Positions 1 to 6,300 of a stretch of 13,555 nt of DNA are shown here, piece by piece. Positions within the stretch are counted from its first letter, which is position 1; each line of letters starts with the position of its first letter. Location: NCBI GenBank assembly GCA_023386865.1, contig JAEWIV010000220.1, positions 1 to 13,555 on the forward strand, written 5' to 3'. This DNA is from Pseudomonadota bacterium. GTDB lineage: Bacteria; Pseudomonadota; Alphaproteobacteria; Reyranellales; Reyranellaceae. The notes under the pieces are model-generated. The model did no database searches. It was not told the origin of the DNA and saw nothing but the letters and a program-made list of their open reading frames with translations. The position numbers and the translations under genes were made by a program.

Positions 1-391
1 GGCCGGCATTGATCTCCTCGAAGGCGATGTAGATCGTCATCATCTTCGCCATCGACGAGGGATGCATCGGCTTGTCGGCATCCTTGAACAGCAGCACCGT
101 CGAGGTCTGCGGATCGACCATGAAGGCCTGCTTGGCGAGCGTGCCGATGCCGACTTGCGAGGGCGGCAGCGCCTCGGTCTTGGCGGCGGCCGACGGCGCC
201 GTGGGCTTGGCCGGGGTCGTCGTGGTGCGCGGCTTGGCCGGCGGCTTCTGTTGCTGCTGCTGGTTCTGCCGCTTGGGCGGCTGCTCGCTTTGCGCGAGGG
301 CGCAGAGCGGGGCGCCGGCGACGCTGGCCGCGACGAGGATTGCCGTCAGGGGGCGCAGGAGATCATTCAGATACGACACGGGCGTCTCCAT
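1..391 (-). CDS. D-alanyl-D-alanine carboxypeptidase (PBP5/6-like, peptidase S11), N-terminal part
   Basis: Only the first 130 codons lie in the window. Enzymes of this family remove the terminal D-Ala from peptidoglycan pentapeptides in the periplasm. Residues 11-33 form a hydrophobic signal peptide ending in ALAQ. A Gln/Pro/Lys/Thr-rich low-complexity linker follows at about 36-75, including five Gln in a row at 44-48. The catalytic domain then starts with QAFMVDPQTSTVLL and carries the serine-acylase motif S-M-A-K (Ser113, Lys116), as expected for S11 enzymes. The start is ATG at 391, inside the end of rlpA, so the two reading frames overlap by 29 bp and translational coupling is likely. 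An in-frame GTG at codon 5 is an alternative start. It is the third gene of the mltB-rlpA operon. The long linker before the domain is unusual. The family call is firm; the paralogue (dacA, dacC or dacF) is not resolved. Confidence 0.9.
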   Translation of the reverse strand, partial: METPVSYLNDLLRPLTAILVAASVAGAPLCALAQSEQPPKRQNQQQQQKPPAKPRTTTTPAKPTAPSAAAKTEALPPSQVGIGTLAKQAFMVDPQTSTVLLFKDADKPMHPSSMAKMMTIYIAFEEINAG

Positions 392-1412
392 AGCCGGACC
401 GCTTCAACCTGTCGGCGACGATGCCGGCGGCATCCGCGGTCGTGTAGGGCCCCAGCCGCACCCGCCAGACGTCGCGTCCGCCGGCCGATGCCTGGGAAAC
501 CTCCGACGCGCCGTAGCTGCGCACGGCGCCGCGCTGACGCTCGGCATTCTCCATCGTCGAGAAGGCCCCTGTCTGCACATAGAAGCCGCTGCCGGCAAGC
601 GCGGATGTCGCTGCCGGCGGCACGCTTCCGGAGGCGAGCGAGGCCACGGTGACCCCTCTTCCTTTGCCGCTATGGGCGACCGGCGTTTCCACCGAGGGCG
701 GCTGCGGTGTCGTCGGCCAGGCGGGAGGCGGCGCCGACGCCGGCACGACGACGGGCTGCGGCTGTGGTGGCGGCGCCGCTACCTGGACCGGCGGCGGTGT
801 AGATGCAGGGGCCGTGCGCTGTCCCGATGCGACCTGGACGACGGCCGCGTTCTGCTCGGCCGGCCCACCGCCCGAGATCGCGACGTCGCGCACCGCCATG
901 CTTTCTGCCGAAAGCTGGTCAATGCGCACCCGGGCCGTGCCGTTGCGGATCATGTCGATCTCCTGCGCCGCCGTGCGCGACAGGTCGATGACGCGGCTGC
1001 GCGCGAACGGGCCGCGGTCGTTGATGCGCACCACCGTGCTCATGCCGTTGTCGAGGTTGGTGACGCGCACGACCGCCGGCATCTGCAGCGTGCGGTGCGC
1101 GGCCGTGCGGTCGGCCTGGTCGTAGCGCTCGCCGTTGGCGGTCGACTTGCCGTGGAACCCCGGACCGTACCAGGAGGCGACGCCGGTCTCGGTCCGGTTG
1201 AACTCTTCCTGGGGCGTATAGGTGACGCCGTCGATCTTGTAGGGGGCGCCGATCTTGTAGCTGCCGCGCTGGGCCACCCCGCCGCTCCCGCCGCCGCGGC
1301 TCGACGATCCGCAGGCACTCAGGAGGGCCGCCAGGCAGCCCGCCAGCAGCAGCGTCCCCAGAAGACGAACGGCGGGCTTCAGATCACGCGGACTGACTAC
1401 TGATAGGGGCAT
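363..1412 (-). CDS. rlpA: RlpA-like septal ring lytic transglycosylase lipoprotein with SPOR domain
   Basis: The 349-aa product is predicted to cleave peptidoglycan strands, preferring glycans stripped of stem peptides, and to be drawn to division sites by its SPOR domain. The N-terminus is a lipoprotein signal peptide with lipobox L-S-A-C (Cys34; an earlier LAGC at Cys26 is the less likely site), followed by a Gly/Ser-rich tether. The double-psi beta-barrel spans about 77-165. It shows the RlpA signatures GVASWYGPGFHGKSTANGE, VVRINDRGPF and RVIDLS, with the Asp in NDRGPF at the expected catalytic position. A Pro/Ala/Val-rich spacer (about 195-265) leads to the C-terminal SPOR domain (about 274-347, FYVQTGAF to YGDARVV). 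The stop lies inside the downstream carboxypeptidase gene. mltB ends 46 bp upstream on the same strand, so the genes are probably one transcript. Confidence 0.95.
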   Translation of the reverse strand: MPLSVVSPRDLKPAVRLLGTLLLAGCLAALLSACGSSSRGGGSGGVAQRGSYKIGAPYKIDGVTYTPQEEFNRTETGVASWYGPGFHGKSTANGERYDQADRTAAHRTLQMPAVVRVTNLDNGMSTVVRINDRGPFARSRVIDLSRTAAQEIDMIRNGTARVRIDQLSAESMAVRDVAISGGGPAEQNAAVVQVASGQRTAPASTPPPVQVAAPPPQPQPVVVPASAPPPAWPTTPQPPSVETPVAHSGKGRGVTVASLASGSVPPAATSALAGSGFYVQTGAFSTMENAERQRGAVRSYGASEVSQASAGGRDVWRVRLGPYTTADAAGIVADRLKRSGYGDARVVSE

Positions 1413-1458
1413 GACTGCCTAAGCATACATCATCTTGGGAAATCGGGCAGCCTGCCTC

Positions 1459-2331
1459 TCAGGCGGCGATCTTGTCGGACAGGAGACCGACGGCGAGCGC
1501 GAAGAAATCCGACTGGTTCCAGCGCAGGATGGCCTGGAAGTTCGCCGTCGTCAGGAAGGTCGGCCCGCCCGCGCCGGCCGGCCGCACGATGCGCTGACCC
1601 TGCCCCGCCGGAGTGCCGGCCGGCACTTCCTGGCCCCACGACAGGCCGGGCTTCCAGCCTACGCGCCGCAGATAGTTGCAGATCGAGGCGAAGACGTCGG
1701 CCTTGTTGCCCCAGATGTCCATGCGGCCATCGCCATCCCCGTCGGCGGCATAGGCGAGGAAACTCGTCGGGATGAACTGGCACTGCCCCATCGCCCCGGC
1801 CCACGAGCCCTTCATGGCGTCGAAGGAGACGTGTCCCTGGGCCAGGATCTTCAGCGCCGCGATGAGCTGCTGGCGGAAGAACTGGGCGCGGAAATTGTTG
1901 TACACCAGGGTCGCCAGGGCATCGATGACCTCGAAGTCGCCGAGCCGGGTTCCGTAGTTGCTCTCGATGCCCCACAGCGCCACCGCCGTCGCCTCGGGGA
2001 TGCCGGCGGGTCCGGCGAAGCGGCTCACCAGAGCCCGGTTCTCCTGCAGCCGCGCGCGCCCGTTCTTCACGCGCTCGGGCGACACGACGATCTCGAGATA
2101 CCGGTCGAACGTCATCATGAACTCGGGCTGGTTGCGCGCGAGTTCCATCACCTTTGGGATTTCGTGGACCTTGGCGAGCGCCATGTCGAGCGTGCCGGCA
2201 TCGACGCCGGCTTTCAGGGCCTCGCCGCGGATCGTTCGCAGGAAGGCGTCGAACTTGGGATCGCCACTTTGCGCCAGGGCCGAGGCCGGGGAGAGAGCCA
2301 GGGCGGTACAGAGGAGACGTCGGCTTATCAT
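1459..2331 (-). CDS. mltB: Lytic murein transglycosylase, MltB family
   Basis: The 290-aa product is a periplasmic lytic transglycosylase that cuts MurNAc-GlcNAc bonds with formation of 1,6-anhydroMurNAc. The first 20 residues form a classic signal peptide cleaved after ALA, without a lipobox, so the protein should be soluble rather than lipid-anchored. The catalytic Glu is E123 in ALWGIESNYG. The second conserved stretch, AGAMGQCQFIPTSF, is at about 178-191. An Asp-rich loop, DGDGDG followed by MDIW (197-206), matches the EF-hand-like calcium site known in E. coli Slt35. The protein ends soon after the catalytic domain and lacks the C-terminal peptidoglycan-binding domain found in many alphaproteobacterial MltB proteins. 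The ATG at 2331 fits the signal peptide; GGTGG lies upstream but rather far away. It is the first gene of the mltB-rlpA-carboxypeptidase operon. Confidence 0.94.
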   Translation of the reverse strand: MISRRLLCTALALSPASALAQSGDPKFDAFLRTIRGEALKAGVDAGTLDMALAKVHEIPKVMELARNQPEFMMTFDRYLEIVVSPERVKNGRARLQENRALVSRFAGPAGIPEATAVALWGIESNYGTRLGDFEVIDALATLVYNNFRAQFFRQQLIAALKILAQGHVSFDAMKGSWAGAMGQCQFIPTSFLAYAADGDGDGRMDIWGNKADVFASICNYLRRVGWKPGLSWGQEVPAGTPAGQGQRIVRPAGAGGPTFLTTANFQAILRWNQSDFFALAVGLLSDKIAA

Positions 2332-2366
2332 GATGTTGGCCCACCTGCTGAGCGAGCGGATGAAGA

Positions 2367-2396
2367 ACGATACCGAAGTAACTCGTCACCTTGCAA
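2367..2396 (-). promoter_or_regulatory. Possible sigma70-type promoter of the mltB operon
   Basis: On the minus strand TTGCAA (2396-2391) and TATCGT (2372-2367) are separated by 18 bp, about 35 bp before the mltB start. Each hexamer matches the consensus at four of six positions. The placement is right for the operon's first gene, but the match is weak and alphaproteobacterial promoters vary, so this is only a candidate. Confidence 0.28.
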
Positions 2397-2773
2397 TATT
2401 TGTGACGACGCCAAAGGGATGGCTTTGCGCGCGACAGCGCCGCCGGTCGCGGCAGCCGATGCGGCGGCGCCCGACGGCTTGACGCTTTTCGCCATGCTTG
2501 GCTGATGCGCACGCGAGGCATCCAGGCCACGTCCCGGGCTCAGTTCTCGTCGAGCGCCGCCGGCTGGTTCTTGGCGTGCTCCGGGTCGGCTTAGTGAAGG
2601 TCCTGCATGTCCCTGTGTAGCTCTCGCAAATCCCTTAGCAACGGTCGGGCCAATGGATGACCATGCATCCCCCTGGGGGAGGCGGGCCGGTTGGACCGCG
2701 AGGACAACTACAGTGAGCACCCACCACTGTCGCGCAATTCTTCGCAACGAATCTGCGCGGCCCGCCCTTCCCC

Positions 2774-2796
2774 GGCAGCCCGCCTTTCGGGCTGCC
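2774..2796. other. Perfect 9-bp stem-loop
   Basis: GGCAGCCCG (2774-2782) pairs perfectly with CGGGCTGCC (2788-2796) around a 5-nt loop, CCTTT. No T-run follows on either strand, so it is not a standard intrinsic terminator. It could be part of a structured RNA, a protein-binding inverted repeat, or a palindromic intergenic repeat. Confidence 0.5.
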
Positions 2797-3041
2797 CCGC
2801 ACGAGAGTGACATTACGCACATCTACGAACGCATCGATGGCGAGCCCCGGCAGCCGGTCGCGTGGGGCAGCGTGCATACGAACTGCAGCCTCGACGGCGC
2901 TCATACGGAAAACGTCCACATTGGGTCTCGCTTATCCCGGCTCCTGTACGTCTCAACTCGGTTACGCTGTTCAACGAGCCGGAAGTTCAGGCCCCACGCC
3001 ACGGCTCGACGATCACCTGTTGGATTGAGCAGCGGTGATCC

Positions 3042-3073
3042 GGACGGCGCGGGATTGGGTGCCCGCGCCGTCC
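3042..3073 (+). terminator. Strong intrinsic terminator-like hairpin
   Basis: GGACGGCGCGGG (3042-3053) pairs perfectly over 12 bp with CCCGCGCCGTCC (3062-3073) around an 8-nt loop. A pyrimidine-rich tract, CCTTCTTCTCTTC, follows at 3074-3086. The tract is T-interspersed rather than a pure T-run, but this is the best terminator shape in the window. It points along the plus strand, yet no confident plus-strand gene lies upstream of it; only the doubtful ORF ending at 3028 is near. It implies a transcript, either a small RNA or a lost gene. Confidence 0.6.
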
Positions 3074-3166
3074 CCTTCTTCTCTTCGTGGCTGGTGTGGC
3101 AGGCAGCTGGCCGGGTCGAGCCAGCCAATGCAACGTCCCGTCCGATCGAGCGATTTTCGTGTTTTG

Positions 3167-3388
3167 TCAGGGTGCGCCGCGGGGCGTCGCGGTTGGTGAC
3201 CAGATGTCTATGGCGTAGCCCGCCTCTATCAGTTCACTTGCTCGGGTAACCGCGCTCTGCATGTCGAGAAAGCCCTCGTCCACCGCGTTTCCGCTGCGCG
3301 AATGTTGTCCCCACAGCAGATACCGGCCGTTGGACTGCACGGCGGCAATTGGCGGTGAGCGGTCCTGAAGCATTTCAATCAGGCTCAT
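3167..3388 (-). CDS. Small hypothetical protein
   Basis: This ORF encodes about 73 residues from ATG 3388, starting MSLIEMLQ. An upstream in-frame GTG at 3436 would give 89 residues. GAGGG sits just before the ATG, closer than ideal. The sequence has a compact alpha/beta look: a short helix, a strand around GRYLLWGQH, then a helix DMQSAVTRASELIEAGYAID and a final strand IDIWSP. It has no signal peptide, transmembrane segment or cysteine motif. No family is recognised. The protein-like composition and GC-rich third positions favour a real gene. It is divergent from the STAS-like gene that starts at 3571. Confidence 0.55.
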   Translation of the reverse strand: MSLIEMLQDRSPPIAAVQSNGRYLLWGQHSRSGNAVDEGFLDMQSAVTRASELIEAGYAIDIWSPTATPRGAP

Positions 3389-3570
3389 GCCCTCAGCGTA
3401 AGACACCCGAACAGCCGTCCGCAGCGGGTTTGTCACAAATGCAACAATTCATACAATGCCGGACAGCCGGCGCGGCTGGGAGAAAGGCCAGAGGCGCCGT
3501 CTGCGGATTGCGCTATGGGGCTCGATGCTTCGATGCGAAGCTCAGGGCCGCTTGGGGGCTTTGCAACAGG

Positions 3571-3978
3571 ATGTTCGACGTCGAGGTATGTCAGGCGCGC
3601 CACGTCGTACTTGTACGATTTCGCGGGCTGCTTTCAGAGGATGACTTCAGCCAGCTCGACAAGCTCGGAGCCGATGCCCGAAGCGGGCCAGCGTTTGACT
3701 GCATCTTCGATTTGAGCGCCGTGGAAAGAGTGGACTTGGCGACGGACTTCGTCGTGAAGCGAGGCGACATCCCCCAGGCGTTCAAGGATCGGGAACGGAT
3801 CTATGTCGTGCCCCAAGACGACCTGAAGCTCCTGGTTCGCTTTTACGCTGCAGCCCAAGCCGCCAAGGGATGGAAGGCACCGGACGTTGTCGCCTCGATC
3901 GACGAGGCGTTGAGCCGGCTGGGAGTCGACGCCTCGGACTTCGCAGCCCTGCCCGGTCGGCCGCCGACCGATACGTAA
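3571..3978 (+). CDS. STAS/SpoIIAA-like small protein
   Basis: The 135-aa cytoplasmic product starts MFDVEVCQARHVVLVRFRG. Its pattern resembles STAS/SpoIIAA-like folds: an N-terminal beta hairpin (about 1-20), a helix LSEDDFSQLDKLGADAR, a central strand FDCIFDLSAVE followed by a loop and helix, a strand RIYVVPQ, and C-terminal helices (LKLLVRFYAAAQAA and ASIDEALSRLG). Such proteins usually act as partner-binding or lipid-binding modules rather than enzymes. The frame is open upstream to 3349, but the upstream part is not protein-like, and ATG 3571 (preceded by CAACAGG) fits the domain boundary. It converges on the cytochrome c gene, 74 bp away. The fold assignment rests on pattern only, with no catalytic motif; the function is unknown. 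Confidence 0.65.
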   Translation: MFDVEVCQARHVVLVRFRGLLSEDDFSQLDKLGADARSGPAFDCIFDLSAVERVDLATDFVVKRGDIPQAFKDRERIYVVPQDDLKLLVRFYAAAQAAKGWKAPDVVASIDEALSRLGVDASDFAALPGRPPTDT

Positions 3979-4052
3979 CATGCCAGATGGCAGGCCGGGC
4001 CCAACACCGATCACCGTCATGGCCGGCATCGGACAGAGCCAAGGTAGGCGTT

Positions 4053-4355
4053 CTAGCGCAAGCTCAGAATGTACGCGACGAGGGCGTCGCGCTCTTGGGC
4101 GCTGAGCAGGAAGTCGGGCATGAGGGTGTGCCCTTGGGAGAGGTAGCGATCAAGCAAGCGCGCCGTCGTGCCCGGCCGGGCCGCAATCGCACTGAAGCTC
4201 GGCGCATTATCGGTGGCCATGCTCTGGCTGGGCTCGACGACGTGGCACGCCATGCACCAGCGTTCCGCCAGGCTGCGTCCGGCCGACAAATCCTGCGCGG
4301 CCGCCGGCATTGCCAGTAGTGCCAAGGGCAATAGTGCCGACATCGATGCTCGCAT
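4053..4355 (-). CDS. Class I c-type cytochrome, one heme, periplasmic
   Basis: The 100-aa precursor has a signal peptide (1-21, cleaved after AAA) followed by one heme-binding motif, C-M-A-C-H at 34-38. The likely distal ligand is Met79 in HTLMPDF. The C-terminal helix ERDALVAYILSL is typical of class I cytochromes c. The mature protein of about 80 residues is at the small end of the class. ATG 4355 is chosen because GGAGG lies 7-11 bp upstream and the signal peptide begins there; the frame remains open further upstream, but that part is not protein-like. The role is periplasmic electron transfer; the partner oxidase or dehydrogenase is not encoded nearby, so it may serve a distant enzyme. 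Confidence 0.9.
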   Translation of the reverse strand: MRASMSALLPLALLAMPAAAQDLSAGRSLAERWCMACHVVEPSQSMATDNAPSFSAIAARPGTTARLLDRYLSQGHTLMPDFLLSAQERDALVAYILSLR

Positions 4356-4897
4356 CTTTCTGCCTCCGTTGGACAAAAACGCGGTTGGTTTCCTGTGGAG
4401 TGCCTCCCACCGTGTCTCCCGGGCGCTGGCTCGGATCGGAAGTCTTGGCGTTGGCGGTTCGGCGGTCGCCATCAACGCCGCGCGCGAGCATGACAACAAG
4501 CGGTTGACCTTGTCATTTCAACTCGAGTTTTCGCCGCCAATTGGACGTCAATTGCACCTTTCGATCCTGGGCACGCTCCGCTAAGTAAGCCCGCCTTGGT
4601 GCATCGGATGGGGGGCCGAGTGGTTTGAGGCGCCGGTCTTGAAAAGGGCCCGACGGCGTTATCCCCAATCTCCCCCTGCGATGCACGACCGTGACCTTGC
4701 CTCGGCGCTCGATGCTGCCGTCGCCCTGCCAGCCGACTTTGGACCTGCGACGTCTGCGGACAGGTCCTTCCGAATGAACCCAAGCCGGTCTTGCGCCACG
4801 TGATGTCGCATGCACAGCGGCAGCCGGCGCGCGTCCTGGCCGTCATGGCCGCGTCGATCAGCTCAAGCACGGCGAGGATGTCGTTGCGGACAGGATG
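4356..4897. other. Intergenic region holding a tRNA-Ser fragment
   Basis: About 540 bp separate the cytochrome gene from the flavoprotein gene. The recognisable item is the 5'-half tRNA-Ser copy at 4601-4645. The remainder (4646-4897) has open minus-strand frames with Arg-rich, non-globular translations that match no family; it may be eroded mobile-element DNA, but the sequence does not show this. Confidence 0.5.
4601..4645 (+). pseudogene. Truncated tRNA-Ser(TGA) copy, 5' half (candidate att site relic)
   Basis: These 45 nt match 9028-9072, which is the 5' flank, acceptor strand, D-arm and anticodon stem-loop of the intact tRNA-Ser, at 42 of 45 positions. The three differences are all to G: T>G at tRNA position 8, A>G in the D-loop and A>G at position 26. 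The match begins 5 nt before the tRNA start (GCATC) and stops abruptly after the anticodon loop, where the 3' strand of the anticodon stem should begin. No variable arm or T-arm follows, so no functional tRNA can form. It is in the same orientation as the intact gene, 4,427 bp away. Confidence 0.85.
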
Positions 4898-6157
4898 TCA
4901 GCCAAACTCCTGCGCGGTGCGGCCATCCGGATTGCTGATGCGTGGTTCGAGTTGTTCCCACTCGGCGAACCGTGCAGCGAGATGATGCGACAAACGGCGC
5001 GCGGCGTAGTTGGCACCAAAGGCAAATCGCATCAGCGGCCCGAAGCTGTTGGCCGCGACCGGACCAACGAAATAGAGGTCGTTCACGCTGGACTCGAACC
5101 GAGATGTCAGGATCGGGGTGTTCGCGGCAGCGCGCAAGGAGGCGCGCAGACCGGGCGCGATGAACGTCAGCCGATCGAGGTTGGGGCGATAGCCCGTGGC
5201 GGCAACGACATGATCGGTGTCGATCGTCTCGTTGCCTTCGGCCGTCGCCAGCGTCAGCCGTATGCCTCTGCCGCTCACTTCAGCATTGGCAAGCGCCCGT
5301 CCGAGCAACTGCGGAACGCGGGCGATGCGATCACTCATGAACCAGCAGCCGGCCGGTCCAAGGTGAGTCCGGACCCACCGCATCCGTCTTCCTTGAGGCA
5401 AGTAATGGAAGGCCGTTGCGTAGTTGATGAAGAACCACGATTTCCATGACGGCCCGAGCCCTGTCCGCGGAGCGAGGCGCTGCTTCAGCGACGGTGCACT
5501 GTTCAACCCGAGCGCCCGTTTGCGGGCCACCAGCCGGACTCTCGCACCGGCTTCCTGCAACAGGACGGCCGTGTCGACCGCCGACGCACCATGACCGACA
5601 ACGACCACATCGCTGCCTTTGAATGCAGCTAGATCCGCATGCTCGGAGCTGTGAGAGACAAACTTCCGCGGAAGCCCGTCGAGGGGGGGTGGCACATAGC
5701 CGAAATTGGAAACCCCGGTGGCCACGACGACGCGGCGCGTCAAGACGCTCTCGCCGGAGGCGAGCTTCACCATGAAGCCGGAAGGGCTTCGATCTATGGC
5801 TGTCACCAACACTTGCTCGAGTGTCGGAACGAATCGCTGCTGGAACGCCAATCCATACTCGCAGAAAGTCTCCACCGGCACCGGCCGGCCTGCGTCCGCG
5901 TAATCCAGTCCCCTCTCGCGACAGTATTGACCCAACGTCAGAAGGCCTTCGGGGTGATAGATGCCCGAAGCGAATCCGTCAGACTTGAGATGCATGCCGC
6001 GAGGCATGTGGTCGATCCAGGTTTCCATCGGCTTGCCGAATATGCGGAATGGCACGCCGAGATGCGACAGGTGCGCGGCCATGGAAAGTCCGTATGGGCC
6101 GGCACCTACGATCACCACATCTGTCGTCTGGGCCATAGTCCGCTGTCCCTCGATCAT
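4898..6157 (-). CDS. FAD/NAD(P)H-dependent monooxygenase-like oxidoreductase
   Basis: The 419-aa cytoplasmic flavoprotein is related to flavin-containing and N-hydroxylating monooxygenases. An N-terminal FAD dinucleotide-binding fold shows VVIVGAGPYGLSMAAHL (GxGxxG at 18-23). A second nucleotide-binding fold shows DVVVVGHGASAVDTA (GxGxxA at 188-193), expected for NADPH. The segment AATGYRPN (319-326) matches the conserved ATGY motif of this superfamily. The C-terminal NDLYFVGPVAANSFGPLMRFAFGA would close the FAD site. The substrate cannot be inferred; amine or sulfur oxidation and hydroxylation are all known for relatives. ATG 6157 is used, with GGTGA upstream; ATG 6136 (codon 8), closer to the fold, is equally possible. 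The ATP-grasp gene lies 143 bp upstream on the same strand. Third positions look less GC-rich than in rlpA or mltB, consistent with transfer. Confidence 0.85.
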   Translation of the reverse strand: MIEGQRTMAQTTDVVIVGAGPYGLSMAAHLSHLGVPFRIFGKPMETWIDHMPRGMHLKSDGFASGIYHPEGLLTLGQYCRERGLDYADAGRPVPVETFCEYGLAFQQRFVPTLEQVLVTAIDRSPSGFMVKLASGESVLTRRVVVATGVSNFGYVPPPLDGLPRKFVSHSSEHADLAAFKGSDVVVVGHGASAVDTAVLLQEAGARVRLVARKRALGLNSAPSLKQRLAPRTGLGPSWKSWFFINYATAFHYLPQGRRMRWVRTHLGPAGCWFMSDRIARVPQLLGRALANAEVSGRGIRLTLATAEGNETIDTDHVVAATGYRPNLDRLTFIAPGLRASLRAAANTPILTSRFESSVNDLYFVGPVAANSFGPLMRFAFGANYAARRLSHHLAARFAEWEQLEPRISNPDGRTAQEFG

Positions 6158-6300
6158 GAACCGTCACCGAGATTCATCAGCTTCGGTTCAACCCTCCTAA
6201 CAACGAAATGAAGGCGGGTCGCTCGCAATTCGGTGGGACACATGCCCGTCGGAGGTGCTCCTTACGGGTAGTACATCGGTTCGATCTTCCGGCGGGCTGT

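Larger units (their letters stand above)
2332..3166. other. Gene-poor region upstream of mltB
   Basis: These roughly 830 bp hold no ORF that looks convincingly coding. Short ORFs exist on both strands, for example a 55-codon one on the minus strand from 2495 and a 73-codon one on the plus strand at 2807-3028, but none shows a recognisable family or a ribosome-binding site. Stretches that read like protein switch frame between 2800 and 3040, which would fit a decayed gene. Two strong hairpins (2774-2796 and 3042-3073) are annotated separately. Confidence 0.6.

Noticed and set aside
72..1403. Long plus-strand open frame of 443 codons
   Set aside because: It is antisense to rlpA and the carboxypeptidase, is Arg-rich and low-complexity, and has no domain; it is a GC-driven shadow.
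2328..2495. 55-codon minus-strand ORF starting MAKSVKPSG
   Set aside because: It runs into the mltB start, is Ala/Ser-rich and has no Shine-Dalgarno sequence; the region is better read as mltB leader.
1435..2505. Long plus-strand open frame of 356 codons
   Set aside because: It lies antisense to mltB, whose minus-strand product has all family motifs; this frame has none.
2807..3028. 73-codon plus-strand ORF ending just before the terminator hairpin
   Set aside because: It is Ser/Thr/Arg-rich with no fold-like pattern and no clear ribosome-binding site; its position before the hairpin is noted but does not suffice to call a gene.
4472..4870. Two overlapping minus-strand frames (4472-4870 and 4513-4815)
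   Set aside because: Both run through the tRNA fragment and give Arg-rich translations without domain features; no start signal is seen.
4898..6157. Naming the flavoprotein a siderophore L-ornithine or L-lysine N-monooxygenase
   Set aside because: The general motifs fit the superfamily, but no siderophore synthetase, transporter or receptor lies nearby, so the substrate was left open.
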